Assembly: GCA_934569225.1 (NCBI GenBank)
Contig: CAKTKC010000005.1
Coordinates: 71,851-135,850 of the forward strand
Reading direction: 5' to 3'
Source: an uncultured Oscillospiraceae bacterium
GTDB lineage: Bacteria > Bacillota > Clostridia > Oscillospirales > Oscillospiraceae
Length of the DNA: 64,000 nt
Shown here one piece after another: positions 56,872-64,000 of this stretch; position 1 is the stretch's first letter, and every line of letters begins with the position of its first letter. The notes below the pieces were generated by a model. It was not told the DNA's origin and did not search any database. It saw nothing but the letters and a program-made list of their open reading frames with translations. The position numbers and the translations under genes are program-made.

Positions 56872-57717
56872 ATGACACCCCAGGAAAAAAAGCAGCTGCA
56901 GGTCATGGCCTGCAAAGTGCGTATGGGCGTAATCGAGGGCGTCCACGCGGCCAAAAGCGGACATCCCGGCGGCAGTCTGTCTGCTGCGGACATGTTCACC
57001 TATCTGTATTTCAAGGAACTGCGCGTGGATCCGAAAAATCCCCATTGGGAGGATCGGGACAGGTTTGTCCTGAGCAAGGGTCACACCGCGCCCGGCCTGT
57101 ATGCGACGCTGGCACTGCGGGGCTTTTTCCCCGTGGAGGATTTGGTGACGCTGCGCAAAATGGGAAGCTATTTGCAGGGACACCCCAATATGAACACCGT
57201 ACCCGGCGTGGACATGTCCACGGGTTCTCTGGGGCAGGGTATTTCCGTCGCCTGCGGCATGGCGCTGGCCAGCCGCCAGAAGAAGCGGGACAACCGGGTA
57301 TACACCCTGCTGGGTGACGGCGAGATCCAGGAGGGGCAGGTCTGGGAGGCGTGCATGTTCGCCGCCCACTACAAGCTGGACAACCTCTGCGTTATCATCG
57401 ACAACAACGGCCTGCAAATTGACGGCAGCATTGCCAAGGTCATGAGCCCCTATCCCATCGACAAGAAGCTGGAAGCCTTCGGTTTCCACGTGGAGACCAT
57501 CGACGGCCACGATTTTGACGCCATCGCGTCGGCGCTGGACACGGCGAAGACCGTCAAGGGTCAGCCCAGTGCGATCATTATGAAGACCGTCAAGGGCAAG
57601 GGCGTTTCCTTCATGGAAAATCAGGCGAGCTGGCACGGCACGGCGCCCAACGACGAGCAGTACGCGGTAGCTATGGCGGAGCTGAAGCAGCAGCTCAGCG
57701 ATCTGGAGGGCATGTAA
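56872..57717 (+). CDS. Transketolase, N-terminal subunit
   Basis: 281-residue thiamine-diphosphate-binding half of a split transketolase. Motifs are GHPGGSLSAADMFTYLYF, SKGHTAPGLYA, TGSLGQGIS and the ThDP/metal motif GDGEIQEGQVWEA followed by IDNNGLQ. AAGGAGG precedes ATG 56872. Works with the next gene product in the non-oxidative pentose phosphate pathway, exchanging two-carbon units between sugar phosphates. Alternatively such split pairs can act as DXS-like or sulfoacetaldehyde enzymes, but the motifs fit transketolase. Confidence 0.95.
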   Translation: MTPQEKKQLQVMACKVRMGVIEGVHAAKSGHPGGSLSAADMFTYLYFKELRVDPKNPHWEDRDRFVLSKGHTAPGLYATLALRGFFPVEDLVTLRKMGSYLQGHPNMNTVPGVDMSTGSLGQGISVACGMALASRQKKRDNRVYTLLGDGEIQEGQVWEACMFAAHYKLDNLCVIIDNNGLQIDGSIAKVMSPYPIDKKLEAFGFHVETIDGHDFDAIASALDTAKTVKGQPSAIIMKTVKGKGVSFMENQASWHGTAPNDEQYAVAMAELKQQLSDLEGM

Positions 57718-57718
57718 T

Positions 57719-58660
57719 ATGGCAGATGTAAAGAAAATGGCCACCCGCGAGGGCTACGGACGGGGGCTGGTCGCCCTGGGCGCAGCCCATGAGGATGTTG
57801 TGGTGCTGGACGCCGACCTGGCAGGCTCCACCAAGACCGGCATGTTTGCCAAGGCGTACCCCGACCGTCACTTCAACTGCGGCATTGCGGAAGCGGACAT
57901 GATGTGCGTGGCGGCGGGCTTCGCGGCCAACGGCTTCGTTCCCTTCGCGTCTTCCTTTGCCATGTTCGCCGCAGGGCGGGCTTTTGAGCAGATCCGCAAT
58001 TCCATCGGCTATCCCCACCTGAACGTGAAGATCGGCGCGACCCACGGCGGCCTGTCCGTGGGCGAGGACGGCGCGAGCCACCAGTGCTGCGAGGACTTTG
58101 CCCTCATGCGCTCCATCCCCGGCATGGTCGTCATCTGCCCCGCCGACGGCGTGGAGGCCGAAGCGGCTGTCAAGGCGGCGTATGAATATCAGGGGCCTGT
58201 CTATCTGCGCATGGGGCGCCTGGCAATTCCGGTGTTCCATGAGGACGGTTTCGAATTCAAGATCGGCAAGGGCGAGATCCTGCGCGAGGGTACGGATATC
58301 GCCATCATCGCCAACGGCCTGATGACCTACGAGGCCATCAAGGCCGGTGAAGCGCTGGAAGCCATGGGCATCCACGCCCGGATTGTGAATATGTCCACCA
58401 TCAAGCCTCTGGATGAGGAGCTGGTGCTGAAATGCGCCAAGGAGTGCGGCAAGGTCATTACCTGCGAGGAGCACAGCATCATCGGCGGCCTGGGCGAAGC
58501 GGTGTGCAGCTATCTTGCGGAGACCTATCCCGTCCCGATCAGGCGCATCGGCGTGAACGACAAGTTCGGCTGCTCCGGCACCGCGGCGGATGTGCTGAAA
58601 GCTTACGGTTTGAGCGCGGAACACATTGTTGAGGTCACGAAAGAGTTTTTGAATCGATAA
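57719..58660 (+). CDS. Transketolase, C-terminal subunit
   Basis: 313-residue pyrimidine-binding and C-terminal half of transketolase. It has FNCGIAEADMMCVAAGFAANG with the catalytic Glu that activates the ThDP aminopyrimidine, then KIGATHGGLSVGEDGASHQ and a C-terminal domain (CEEHSIIGGLGEAV). Begins one base after the stop of the N-terminal subunit gene. The two together equal a full-length transketolase. Confidence 0.95.
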   Translation: MADVKKMATREGYGRGLVALGAAHEDVVVLDADLAGSTKTGMFAKAYPDRHFNCGIAEADMMCVAAGFAANGFVPFASSFAMFAAGRAFEQIRNSIGYPHLNVKIGATHGGLSVGEDGASHQCCEDFALMRSIPGMVVICPADGVEAEAAVKAAYEYQGPVYLRMGRLAIPVFHEDGFEFKIGKGEILREGTDIAIIANGLMTYEAIKAGEALEAMGIHARIVNMSTIKPLDEELVLKCAKECGKVITCEEHSIIGGLGEAVCSYLAETYPVPIRRIGVNDKFGCSGTAADVLKAYGLSAEHIVEVTKEFLNR

Positions 58661-58667
58661 AATACTT

Positions 58668-58699
58668 GCACCCTGTACTTTCCGTACAGGGTGCTTTTG
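58668..58699. terminator. Terminator between transketolase and birA (convergent)
   Basis: GCACCCTGTAC / GTACAGGGTGC with a 5-base loop and a T-rich tail. Confidence 0.85.
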
Positions 58700-58709
58700 T
58701 ATGTGTCTG

Positions 58710-59699
58710 TCAGGGATTGTCCGTGTCCAGTTGGATGCGGATTTCACCGTAGGACAGCGCTTCCGTGTCCCCGTTTTCGTAGCGTACCAGAAGACGGAAG
58801 TCGTCGTCAATACCGTAGGCATAGGCGCTGACCGCCTGCCCTGCGGAAAGAACGGTGACATTCTGCCCGATTGCCAGACTGCGGGCGCGGTAGTCTTCCA
58901 GATACGCCCTGCATTCCGGGTGGGTATAGAAATACCAAAAGCGGTTCAGGAACTCTCCAACCAGCCGGTTTTTTGCTTCCGGGCAGCTACGCTCCAGAAC
59001 CGACCCGGCAATGGGCTGGATATCCTCCGGGAATCCCGCGGTAGGCGGGTAAAGGTTGACACCGGCTCCCAGCACCATGTAGTCCAGAGCGCCGGTCTCC
59101 AGACCCACGGCGGCTTCCGTCAGAATGCCGCAGACCTTTTTGCCCCGGAGAAAAATATCGTTTACCCACTTGATTCCCGGCTGCTGTCCGGTCACGGCTT
59201 CCATGGCCTGACACATGGCCGCCGCAGCCGCCGCCGTGAGGCAGGTCGCCTGCTGGGGGGAATAGGCCGTCGGACGGAGCAGCAGACTTAAGTATACGCC
59301 GGTGCCAGCCGGGGAAAAGAACTGCCGCCCATAGCGTCCCCGCCCGGCGGTCTGCTCACAGGCGACGATGACGCAGCCCTCCGGGCAGCCCTGATTGGCT
59401 TTTTCCCGGACAAGGGCGTTGGTGGAGGGCGCGGTTGGCAGTACCGTCAAATTAAGATCCCGGTGTTCCGGTTTCAGAAATTTGCGAATCCCCTGGGGGG
59501 ACAGAATGTCGGAATCCGGGGAAAGGCGATAGCCCTTGTTGGTGACGGCGTCGATGGTGTAGCCGTCCTCCCGAAGGGCGTTTACCGCCTTCCACACGGC
59601 CGCCCGGGAGACCTGAAGCGTCCGGGCAATTTCCTCCCCGGAGAAAAACGCCCCTTTGTTTTCTTCCAGCAGGGCAAGCAGCTTTTCTTTGGTGGTCAC
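58710..59699 (-). CDS. birA: Bifunctional biotin operon repressor / biotin protein ligase
   Basis: 329-residue group-II BirA. A winged helix-turn-helix (~1-65, SGEEIARTLQVSRAAVWKAVNALREDGY) precedes the ligase domain with biotin/adenylate motifs GRGRYGRQF and KWVNDI and a C-terminal SH3-like domain. It attaches biotin to carboxylases and, as biotinyl-AMP complex, represses biotin genes. GTG 59699 overlaps the DUF1284 stop by four bases and has GGAGG seven bases upstream. Last gene of the bioY operon, so repressor and transporter are co-regulated. Confidence 0.94.
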   Translation of the reverse strand: MTTKEKLLALLEENKGAFFSGEEIARTLQVSRAAVWKAVNALREDGYTIDAVTNKGYRLSPDSDILSPQGIRKFLKPEHRDLNLTVLPTAPSTNALVREKANQGCPEGCVIVACEQTAGRGRYGRQFFSPAGTGVYLSLLLRPTAYSPQQATCLTAAAAAAMCQAMEAVTGQQPGIKWVNDIFLRGKKVCGILTEAAVGLETGALDYMVLGAGVNLYPPTAGFPEDIQPIAGSVLERSCPEAKNRLVGEFLNRFWYFYTHPECRAYLEDYRARSLAIGQNVTVLSAGQAVSAYAYGIDDDFRLLVRYENGDTEALSYGEIRIQLDTDNP

Positions 59700-60088
59700 G
59701 GCGTTTCCTCCTTATACTGGCATAAATCCGTCCACTGGCAGTCGCCGCAGATTTCCTCCCGGCGGCCGGGTATCAGAATGGCTTTTTGCACCTGTTCCGC
59801 CAGCTCCCGGTAGGGCAGCACGTCCCCGGCGGTCAGGCCGCACCGGGACAGCACCTCCCGGTCATAGCGCCGCACCTTCTCGGCGGATTCACATTGGCCG
59901 CACAGATTGTTGGGGCAGGCGCGGCAGATTTCGTCCGCTTGATCGGTCAGCCGGACGAGGGGATTCTGCTCCAGCATGGCCTTTTTCTGCGCCATGTTTT
60001 TCACAAAAGCCCCGCTGTAGCCCTTTCCCCGGAAGAAATGGAGACAAAGACCGTGATGGGCGCGCAGGGGAATGATTGCTTCATCCAT
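59696..60088 (-). CDS. DUF1284 protein
   Basis: 130-residue soluble protein with the DUF1284 signature LRAHHGLCLHFFRGKGYSGAF at ~8-28 and two cysteine groups (CRACPNNLCGQC, then CGDCQWTDLC), suggesting an iron-sulfur or zinc site. Function of the family is unknown. ATG 60088 lacks a clear ribosome site, and the gene starts four bases after the bioY stop, so translation is probably coupled. Lies between bioY and birA, linking it to biotin metabolism by position only. Confidence 0.85.
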   Translation of the reverse strand: MDEAIIPLRAHHGLCLHFFRGKGYSGAFVKNMAQKKAMLEQNPLVRLTDQADEICRACPNNLCGQCESAEKVRRYDREVLSRCGLTAGDVLPYRELAEQVQKAILIPGRREEICGDCQWTDLCQYKEETP

Positions 60089-60092
60089 AGCA

Positions 60093-60650
60093 TTACCGCA
60101 GCCGGATGGCGGCGGCCAGACGCTTGCGGATTGCCAGCGCCAGGGCGATTTTAAGGCAGTCCGGGAGAATGTAGGGGAACACGCACCAGCTCAGCGCCGT
60201 CCACAGGCCGATGGCGCCGGTGTTTTTGGTGTACACCACTAGGAACCAGGCGGTGCCGAAGGCGTAGCATACCGCAAGCCCCAGCAGCATGGAAAGCGCC
60301 AGCGCCCAGGTTTTCGTCCCCAGAAGCCGCTCCATGAGCCACATAGTTAGGGCGGTGAACACAAATCCGACGATATACCCGCCGGTGCTTCCCAGAAGAA
60401 TGCCCAGCCCGCCGGAGAAGCCCGCGAACACCGGCAGACCGACGATGCCCATGAGCAGATACAGCACGACGGCCAGGGTTCCCCGCTTTCCGCCGAGGAC
60501 GCTCACCGCGACAAAAACGCCGAAGGTTTGCAGGGTGAAGGGGACTACCGAGGGAATGGAGATCCAGGAACAGACTGCCATCAGAACGGCAAACAGGGCG
60601 ATATACGCCATGTCGATGGTCTTCCATTTTTTTGAAACAGGTGCTTCCAT
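60093..60650 (-). CDS. bioY: Biotin ECF transporter substrate-binding subunit
   Basis: 185-residue BioY with six membrane segments and family motifs PFTLQTFGVFVAVSVLGGKRG and GSTGGYIVGF. It captures biotin and docks with the general EcfAA'T module, which is not in this window. GGAGG precedes ATG 60650. Its promoter is overlapped by a BirA-type operator, so biotin represses uptake. Confidence 0.94.
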   Translation of the reverse strand: MEAPVSKKWKTIDMAYIALFAVLMAVCSWISIPSVVPFTLQTFGVFVAVSVLGGKRGTLAVVLYLLMGIVGLPVFAGFSGGLGILLGSTGGYIVGFVFTALTMWLMERLLGTKTWALALSMLLGLAVCYAFGTAWFLVVYTKNTGAIGLWTALSWCVFPYILPDCLKIALALAIRKRLAAAIRLR

Positions 60651-60683
60651 AGTTGTTTCCTCCGAACTGTTGAATTCGGAAGC

Positions 60684-60737
60684 AGTATAGCACAGGCAAT
60701 GTGTAATTGTCAACCATAAATTATTTTTGGTTGACAA
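60684..60737 (-). promoter_or_regulatory. bioY promoter and BirA-type operator
   Basis: Minus strand TTGACA (60708-60713), 18 bases, TATACT (60684-60689). The inverted repeat TTGTCAACC - 13 bases - GGTTGACAA (60707-60715 and 60729-60737) has the form of BirA boxes and covers the -35. Confidence 0.85.
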
Positions 60738-60765
60738 CTGAGAGCGGAGAAAACGGATTTGGGTT

Positions 60766-61443
60766 TTACAGCCGCACCTCTACCGGGCGGCGGATGGTCA
60801 TGGAATGCTCCGTTACAGCGCAGTCCATGGCGAGGACGTAGACGCCGTTTCCGGCGGCTTCCCGCAGGGCGGCGGCAAAATCCGGGTCGGTGGCGTCGTT
60901 GGGGTGCAGATAACTTACGTCCGCCATCTGAGTGACGAACAGGACGCCTACCCCATACCCTTCAGCGGCGGCGCGGGTCAAGCCCCGCAGGTGCTTCGCG
61001 CCCCGCAGAGTGGGGGCGTCAGGGAAGGCGCAGACGCCGTTTTCTTCCAGCGTCACGCCTTTGACTTCCAGAAACCAGGGCTTTCCGTTCTTGAGAAAAG
61101 AAAAATCGAACCGGGAATCGCCGTGGACAGTCTCCGCCCGGAGGGCTTCGACCTGCCCAAAGCCGCCGGAAAGCAGCCACTCCTTTGCCGCCGCGTTGGG
61201 CGCCTGGGAGTCCATGTTGATCAGGCGGCTGCCCTTTTGGACAGCGATCAGGTCGAAACGGGTCTTTCTGGCGGGGGAGGACGCTTCCTGACACCAGACC
61301 CGCGTTCCGGGGACAAGCAGCTCCTTGCAGCGTCCGGTGTTTTTTACGTGGACGGTCTGCGTCTGCCCGGCGATGTCCACATAGGCGATAAACCGGTTGG
61401 GACGGGCAAGAAAGGTGCCGGATACCATATTGGCGTAGTTCAT
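60766..61443 (-). CDS. sfsA: SfsA-family nuclease/regulator
   Basis: 225-residue SfsA. Typical features are RPNRFIAYVDI and HVKNTGRCKELLVPGTRVW at the N-terminus and the nuclease-like core SRFDFSFLKNGKPWFLEVKGVTLEENG, then FPDAPTLRGAKHLRGL. First described as a stimulator of sugar fermentation in E. coli, it has a PD-(D/E)XK-like fold thought to act on nucleic acid. AAAGGAG precedes ATG 61443. Preceded by a hairpin that ends the lipoprotein transcript. Confidence 0.94.
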   Translation of the reverse strand: MNYANMVSGTFLARPNRFIAYVDIAGQTQTVHVKNTGRCKELLVPGTRVWCQEASSPARKTRFDLIAVQKGSRLINMDSQAPNAAAKEWLLSGGFGQVEALRAETVHGDSRFDFSFLKNGKPWFLEVKGVTLEENGVCAFPDAPTLRGAKHLRGLTRAAAEGYGVGVLFVTQMADVSYLHPNDATDPDFAAALREAAGNGVYVLAMDCAVTEHSMTIRRPVEVRL

Positions 61444-61460
61444 TTTCGCTCCTTTGGCAG

Positions 61461-61490
61461 AAAAAGGGGTCAGGCAAGCCTGTCCCCTTG
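61461..61490 (-). terminator. Terminator of the lipoprotein gene
   Basis: Minus strand AGGGGACAGGC / GCCTGACCCCT (one G-U pair) followed by T5. Confidence 0.75.
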
Positions 61491-61504
61491 TAGTTGTGCA
61501 AGAA

Positions 61505-62338
61505 TCAGCCGACAGAGGACACCATTTCGCCGTTCAGGAAGGAGAAGGTGCCGCCGGGGGCGGTGAGGAACTGGCCGTTGGACAGCGTCACATCCAGACG
61601 GATGGACAGCTGCTGGTCGTCCTCCATGGCGGGAATGTTGAAGGTGATGCCGGAGATATCCGCGGTGTAGCTGCCGGGAATTTCGGCGGCTTCCATGGTC
61701 AGCGCGGCGGTGCCCACGATCTCCTCATTGAAGGTCAGAACCAGCTCGGCCTTGCTGCAGGTGATAGTCTCACCCTCGTTGGTGATCCGGGGCGCCTGCA
61801 CCTCCACGGAACCACCGGTGATGGTCAGGGTGCTACCGTCCTGGGTGGCGGACGCCACGGTCATGTTGCAGTAGGAGTTCAGCGCGGACTCCAGATTGAT
61901 CAGGGCGTCGTCGGTGGGGGCGGTGGGGGTGTTGATGGCGACCTCGGTCTGGGTGCCGTCCGCGGCGGTGAGAAGGACGTAGTAGCAGTAGCCGTCGGCG
62001 GCGTTCAGGTCGGCGGAGGCGGTGTAGACGCTGCCGTCCCAATCACAGGGGACGTTGGCTGCTTCCTCACCCTCCAGACGGACGACAAACGCTGCGCTCT
62101 GCCCCTGGGCGTAGCCGTTGGGGGTGGCGGTCAGGTTGACGGTAGCACCGTTGGGGCTGCTCCAGGTGGCGGCGGTCAGGGCGCTGGAGGTCAGGGTCAG
62201 CGCCTGCCCGGCGGACATTTCCGGAACACTGGCGGCAGTGCTGGCAGTGGGTTCCTTATCCTTGGAGCCGCAGCCGGCGAGGACAAACGCAAACACGGCG
62301 ACCAGAGCGATCACAGCGAGAAGATTCTTTCTTTTCAT
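61505..62338 (-). CDS. Lipoprotein of unknown function
   Basis: 277-residue lipoprotein with lipobox LAGC (Cys23) and a Thr/Ala/Ser-rich mature part (several Ig-like beta segments, e.g. ALTLTSSALTAATWSSPNGATVNL). No catalytic motif. GGGAGG precedes ATG 62338. Own promoter and terminator. Two successive Ig-like domains seem likely, but no family is recognised. Confidence 0.75.
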   Translation of the reverse strand: MKRKNLLAVIALVAVFAFVLAGCGSKDKEPTASTAASVPEMSAGQALTLTSSALTAATWSSPNGATVNLTATPNGYAQGQSAAFVVRLEGEEAANVPCDWDGSVYTASADLNAADGYCYYVLLTAADGTQTEVAINTPTAPTDDALINLESALNSYCNMTVASATQDGSTLTITGGSVEVQAPRITNEGETITCSKAELVLTFNEEIVGTAALTMEAAEIPGSYTADISGITFNIPAMEDDQQLSIRLDVTLSNGQFLTAPGGTFSFLNGEMVSSVG

Positions 62339-62405
62339 TTTGGGTTCCTCCCTTGTACATCCCGGCGGAAGGACTTTCCAGCCGCCTGGAACGTTTGTTT
62401 CCTCC

Positions 62406-62434
62406 AGTATACAACAAACTGTAACACTTTGCAA
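62406..62434 (-). promoter_or_regulatory. Promoter of the lipoprotein gene
   Basis: Minus strand TTGCAA (62429-62434), 17 bases, TATACT (62406-62411). Confidence 0.7.
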
Positions 62435-62477
62435 CCATTTATTGGGGAAATTACAAAATTTAACAATTGGGAAGAGT

Positions 62478-62504
62478 ATCGGCGCGGGGATTCCCCCGCG
62501 CCGA
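62478..62504 (-). terminator. Hairpin after the EF-G-like gene
   Basis: ATCGGCGCGGGG / CCCCGCGCCGAT with a 3-base loop; little T-run after it. Confidence 0.6.
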
Positions 62505-62518
62505 TGGATTTGATTCGA

Positions 62519-64000
62519 TTAGTCGTCGGCCTTCGCGTCGGCGATGATCTTGGCCTGGTTGGCCTTGGGAACTTCCTCGTAACGGACGAATTCCAGGGTG
62601 AAGCTGCCTCTGGCCTGGGTCATGGCGCGCAGGTCGATGGCGTAGCTGCTCATTTCCGCCATGGGGACTTCCGCCTCAATAACGGTGTTGCCCTCGTGAT
62701 CGGGGGACATGCCCATGGGACGGCCGCGGCGCTTGCTCAGATCGCCCATCACATCGCCCACGTAGGAATCCGGCACGGTGACGGTCAGCGCGCCGATGGG
62801 CTCCAGCAGGGTGGGGTTGGCGTTGGGCATGGCTTCCTTGAAGGCCAGGATGGCGGCCAGCTTGAATGCCATTTCGTTGGAGTCAACGGGATGGTAGGAA
62901 CCGTCGTACAGGGTAGCCTTCAGGCCGACCATGGGATAACCGGCCAGCGGGCCCTTCTGAACGGCTTCCTGAATGCCCTTCTCAACGGCGGGGTAGAAGT
63001 TCTTGGGAACGGAGCCGCCGAAGACCTCCTCGGCGAAGATCATGTCGTCCTGCTCTTCCTGAGGCTCGAAGCGAATCCAGACGTCGCCGAACTGGCCGCT
63101 GCCGCCGGTCTGCTTCTTGTGACGGCCGTGAGCCTCTACCTTCTTCTTGATCTTCTCCCGGTAGGCGACCTTCGCCGGATACAGCACGGCGTCCACGCCG
63201 AAGCGGCTCTTCAGCTTGGAGACCAGCACGTCCAGCTGCTGATCGCCGGTGCCGGAGATGACCTGCTGCTTGGTCTCGGCGTTGTTGGTCAGGGTGAAGG
63301 AGGGATCTTCCTCGTTCAGACGGTTCAGACCGGTGCCGACCTTGTCTTCCTGTCCCTTCACCTTGGGGGCGATGGCCATGGAATAGCAGGGAGCGGGGTA
63401 GGGAATCTGCTTCAGAGAGACGACCTTTCTGGGATCGCACAGGGTATCGCCGGTGCGAACCTTGTCCATCTTGCCGATGGCGCCGATGTCGCCGCAGCCC
63501 AGAACCTTGACCTCCGTGGCCTTCTTGCCGCACATGGTGTACAGACGGCCGAGCTTTTCGGTTTCGCCGGTGCGGGCGTTGACCAGAGTGGTGTCGGAGG
63601 TGATCTCACCGGACAGCACCTTGACGTAGGAGTACTTGCCGTACTGGTCGGAGACGGTCTTCCACACGTAAGCGGAGGGAACGCCGCCGGGGGACACCAC
63701 GAATTCCTCGGTCTTGCCGTCGGCGGTGGTGGCCTTGTGATAGTTGCCCTGCACGGGGTTGGGCAGCAGGTCGATGATGTTGTCCATGAGCATCAGGCTG
63801 CCCAGGCAGGTCAGGCCGGAGCCGCACAGCACGGGGAACAGGCTCAGATCCTTCACGCCCTGATGCAGGCCGGTGATCATTTCCCGGTAAGTAAAGTCGT
63901 CGCCCTCGAAGAAGCGATCCATCAGAGCCTCGTCGGTCTCGGCAACGGCTTCCTTCAGCGCGTCGTTGAACTCTTCGATGACGGACGCCTTATCGTCGGG
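62519..64000 (-). CDS. Elongation factor G-like GTPase (5' end outside the window)
   Basis: The last 494 codons of a translational GTPase; the N-terminal G domain lies beyond base 64000. Visible are the end of the G domain (FPVLCGSGLTCLGSLMLMDNI), domain II (AYVWKTVSDQYGKYSYVKVLSGEI), domain III (EEDPSFTLTNNAETKQQVISG), domain IV (KTGGSGQFGDVWIRFEP type, here KQTGGSGQFGDVW) and domain V (EPIGALTVTVPDSYVGDVMGDLSKRRG). The sequence is closest to the second EF-G type (FusA2-like or ribosome-protection-like) found beside canonical fusA in clostridia. C-ending codon bias suggests high expression. Confidence 0.92.
   Translation of the reverse strand, partial: PDDKASVIEEFNDALKEAVAETDEALMDRFFEGDDFTYREMITGLHQGVKDLSLFPVLCGSGLTCLGSLMLMDNIIDLLPNPVQGNYHKATTADGKTEEFVVSPGGVPSAYVWKTVSDQYGKYSYVKVLSGEITSDTTLVNARTGETEKLGRLYTMCGKKATEVKVLGCGDIGAIGKMDKVRTGDTLCDPRKVVSLKQIPYPAPCYSMAIAPKVKGQEDKVGTGLNRLNEEDPSFTLTNNAETKQQVISGTGDQQLDVLVSKLKSRFGVDAVLYPAKVAYREKIKKKVEAHGRHKKQTGGSGQFGDVWIRFEPQEEQDDMIFAEEVFGGSVPKNFYPAVEKGIQEAVQKGPLAGYPMVGLKATLYDGSYHPVDSNEMAFKLAAILAFKEAMPNANPTLLEPIGALTVTVPDSYVGDVMGDLSKRRGRPMGMSPDHEGNTVIEAEVPMAEMSSYAIDLRAMTQARGSFTLEFVRYEEVPKANQAKIIADAKADD

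Overview
The window looks like a chromosomal segment of a Gram-positive, strictly anaerobic Clostridia-type bacterium, most likely a gut Oscillospirales/Ruminococcaceae relative. This is inferred from strong GGAGG ribosome sites, GC-rich codon use, TTGACA/TATAAT promoters, lipobox-type solute-binding proteins, YesM/YesN sensor pairs, a class-B sortase, one-carbon folate genes, a split transketolase and BioY. I see no rRNA, tRNA, CRISPR array, intact transposase or prophage. Coding density is high. The accessory flavour comes from sugar-uptake islands, an antimicrobial-defence cassette, surface proteins and a family of structured repeats.

Region by region. 1-640: end of an upstream gene, a terminator, and a short stretch that looks like decayed mobile or hypothetical DNA. 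674-9653: a glycan-use island (YesM kinase, YesN regulator, binding lipoprotein, a 25-bp terminator hairpin, two permeases, GH5 and GH30 hydrolases). 9706-14299: a lantibiotic/peptide-immunity ABC transporter (ATPase plus two permeases) divergent from an OmpR-type regulator and kinase, with no peptide biosynthesis genes. 14358-16830: ATC-hydrolase family / ketopantoate-reductase-like / metallo-beta-lactamase-fold operon behind an operator-like repeat. 17116-19801: LRR-like membrane protein and sortase B. 19942-22293: GH2 hydrolase. 22510-26169: folate one-carbon operon (fhs, small unknown gene, fchA-like, folD). 26328: DUF1576 membrane protein. 27785-35741: second sugar ABC island (YesM kinase, binding protein, YesN regulator, LplB-type permeases, second binding protein). 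35935-41065: MacB-type exporter with two adaptor proteins. 41139-47087: monooxygenase-like protein, VanY-like peptidase with cell-wall repeats, second LRR-like protein, MoxR ATPase and VWA partner. 47088-47627: repeats. 47628-52297: SDR, TrpXYZ-like ABC transporter, HD hydrolase. 52379-56640: Lgt-like / phosphodiester glycosidase / membrane-protein operon, then ECF sigma and anti-sigma. 56872-58660: transketolase halves. 58710-60650: birA, DUF1284 and bioY under a BirA-type operator. 60766-64000: sfsA, a lipoprotein and an EF-G-like GTPase running off the end.

The most unusual content is non-coding. Three long hairpin elements (33986-34145, 47086-47350, 49626-49846) have arms that differ between copies but stay complementary. 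Two of them carry a conserved loop with a GCAA-capped stem that shows a compensatory change, and those two abut TAG stop codons. Next to one copy, 47351-47507 holds two adjacent, inverted, perfectly folded four-way-junction (cloverleaf) units whose stems differ in sequence but not in architecture. I regard these as the best candidates for something undescribed.

A second cross-region theme is an 11-bp-phased CTTAA direct repeat found upstream of the immunity/two-component cassette, the sortase and the double-adaptor exporter. It suggests one OmpR-type cell-envelope regulon linking these loci.
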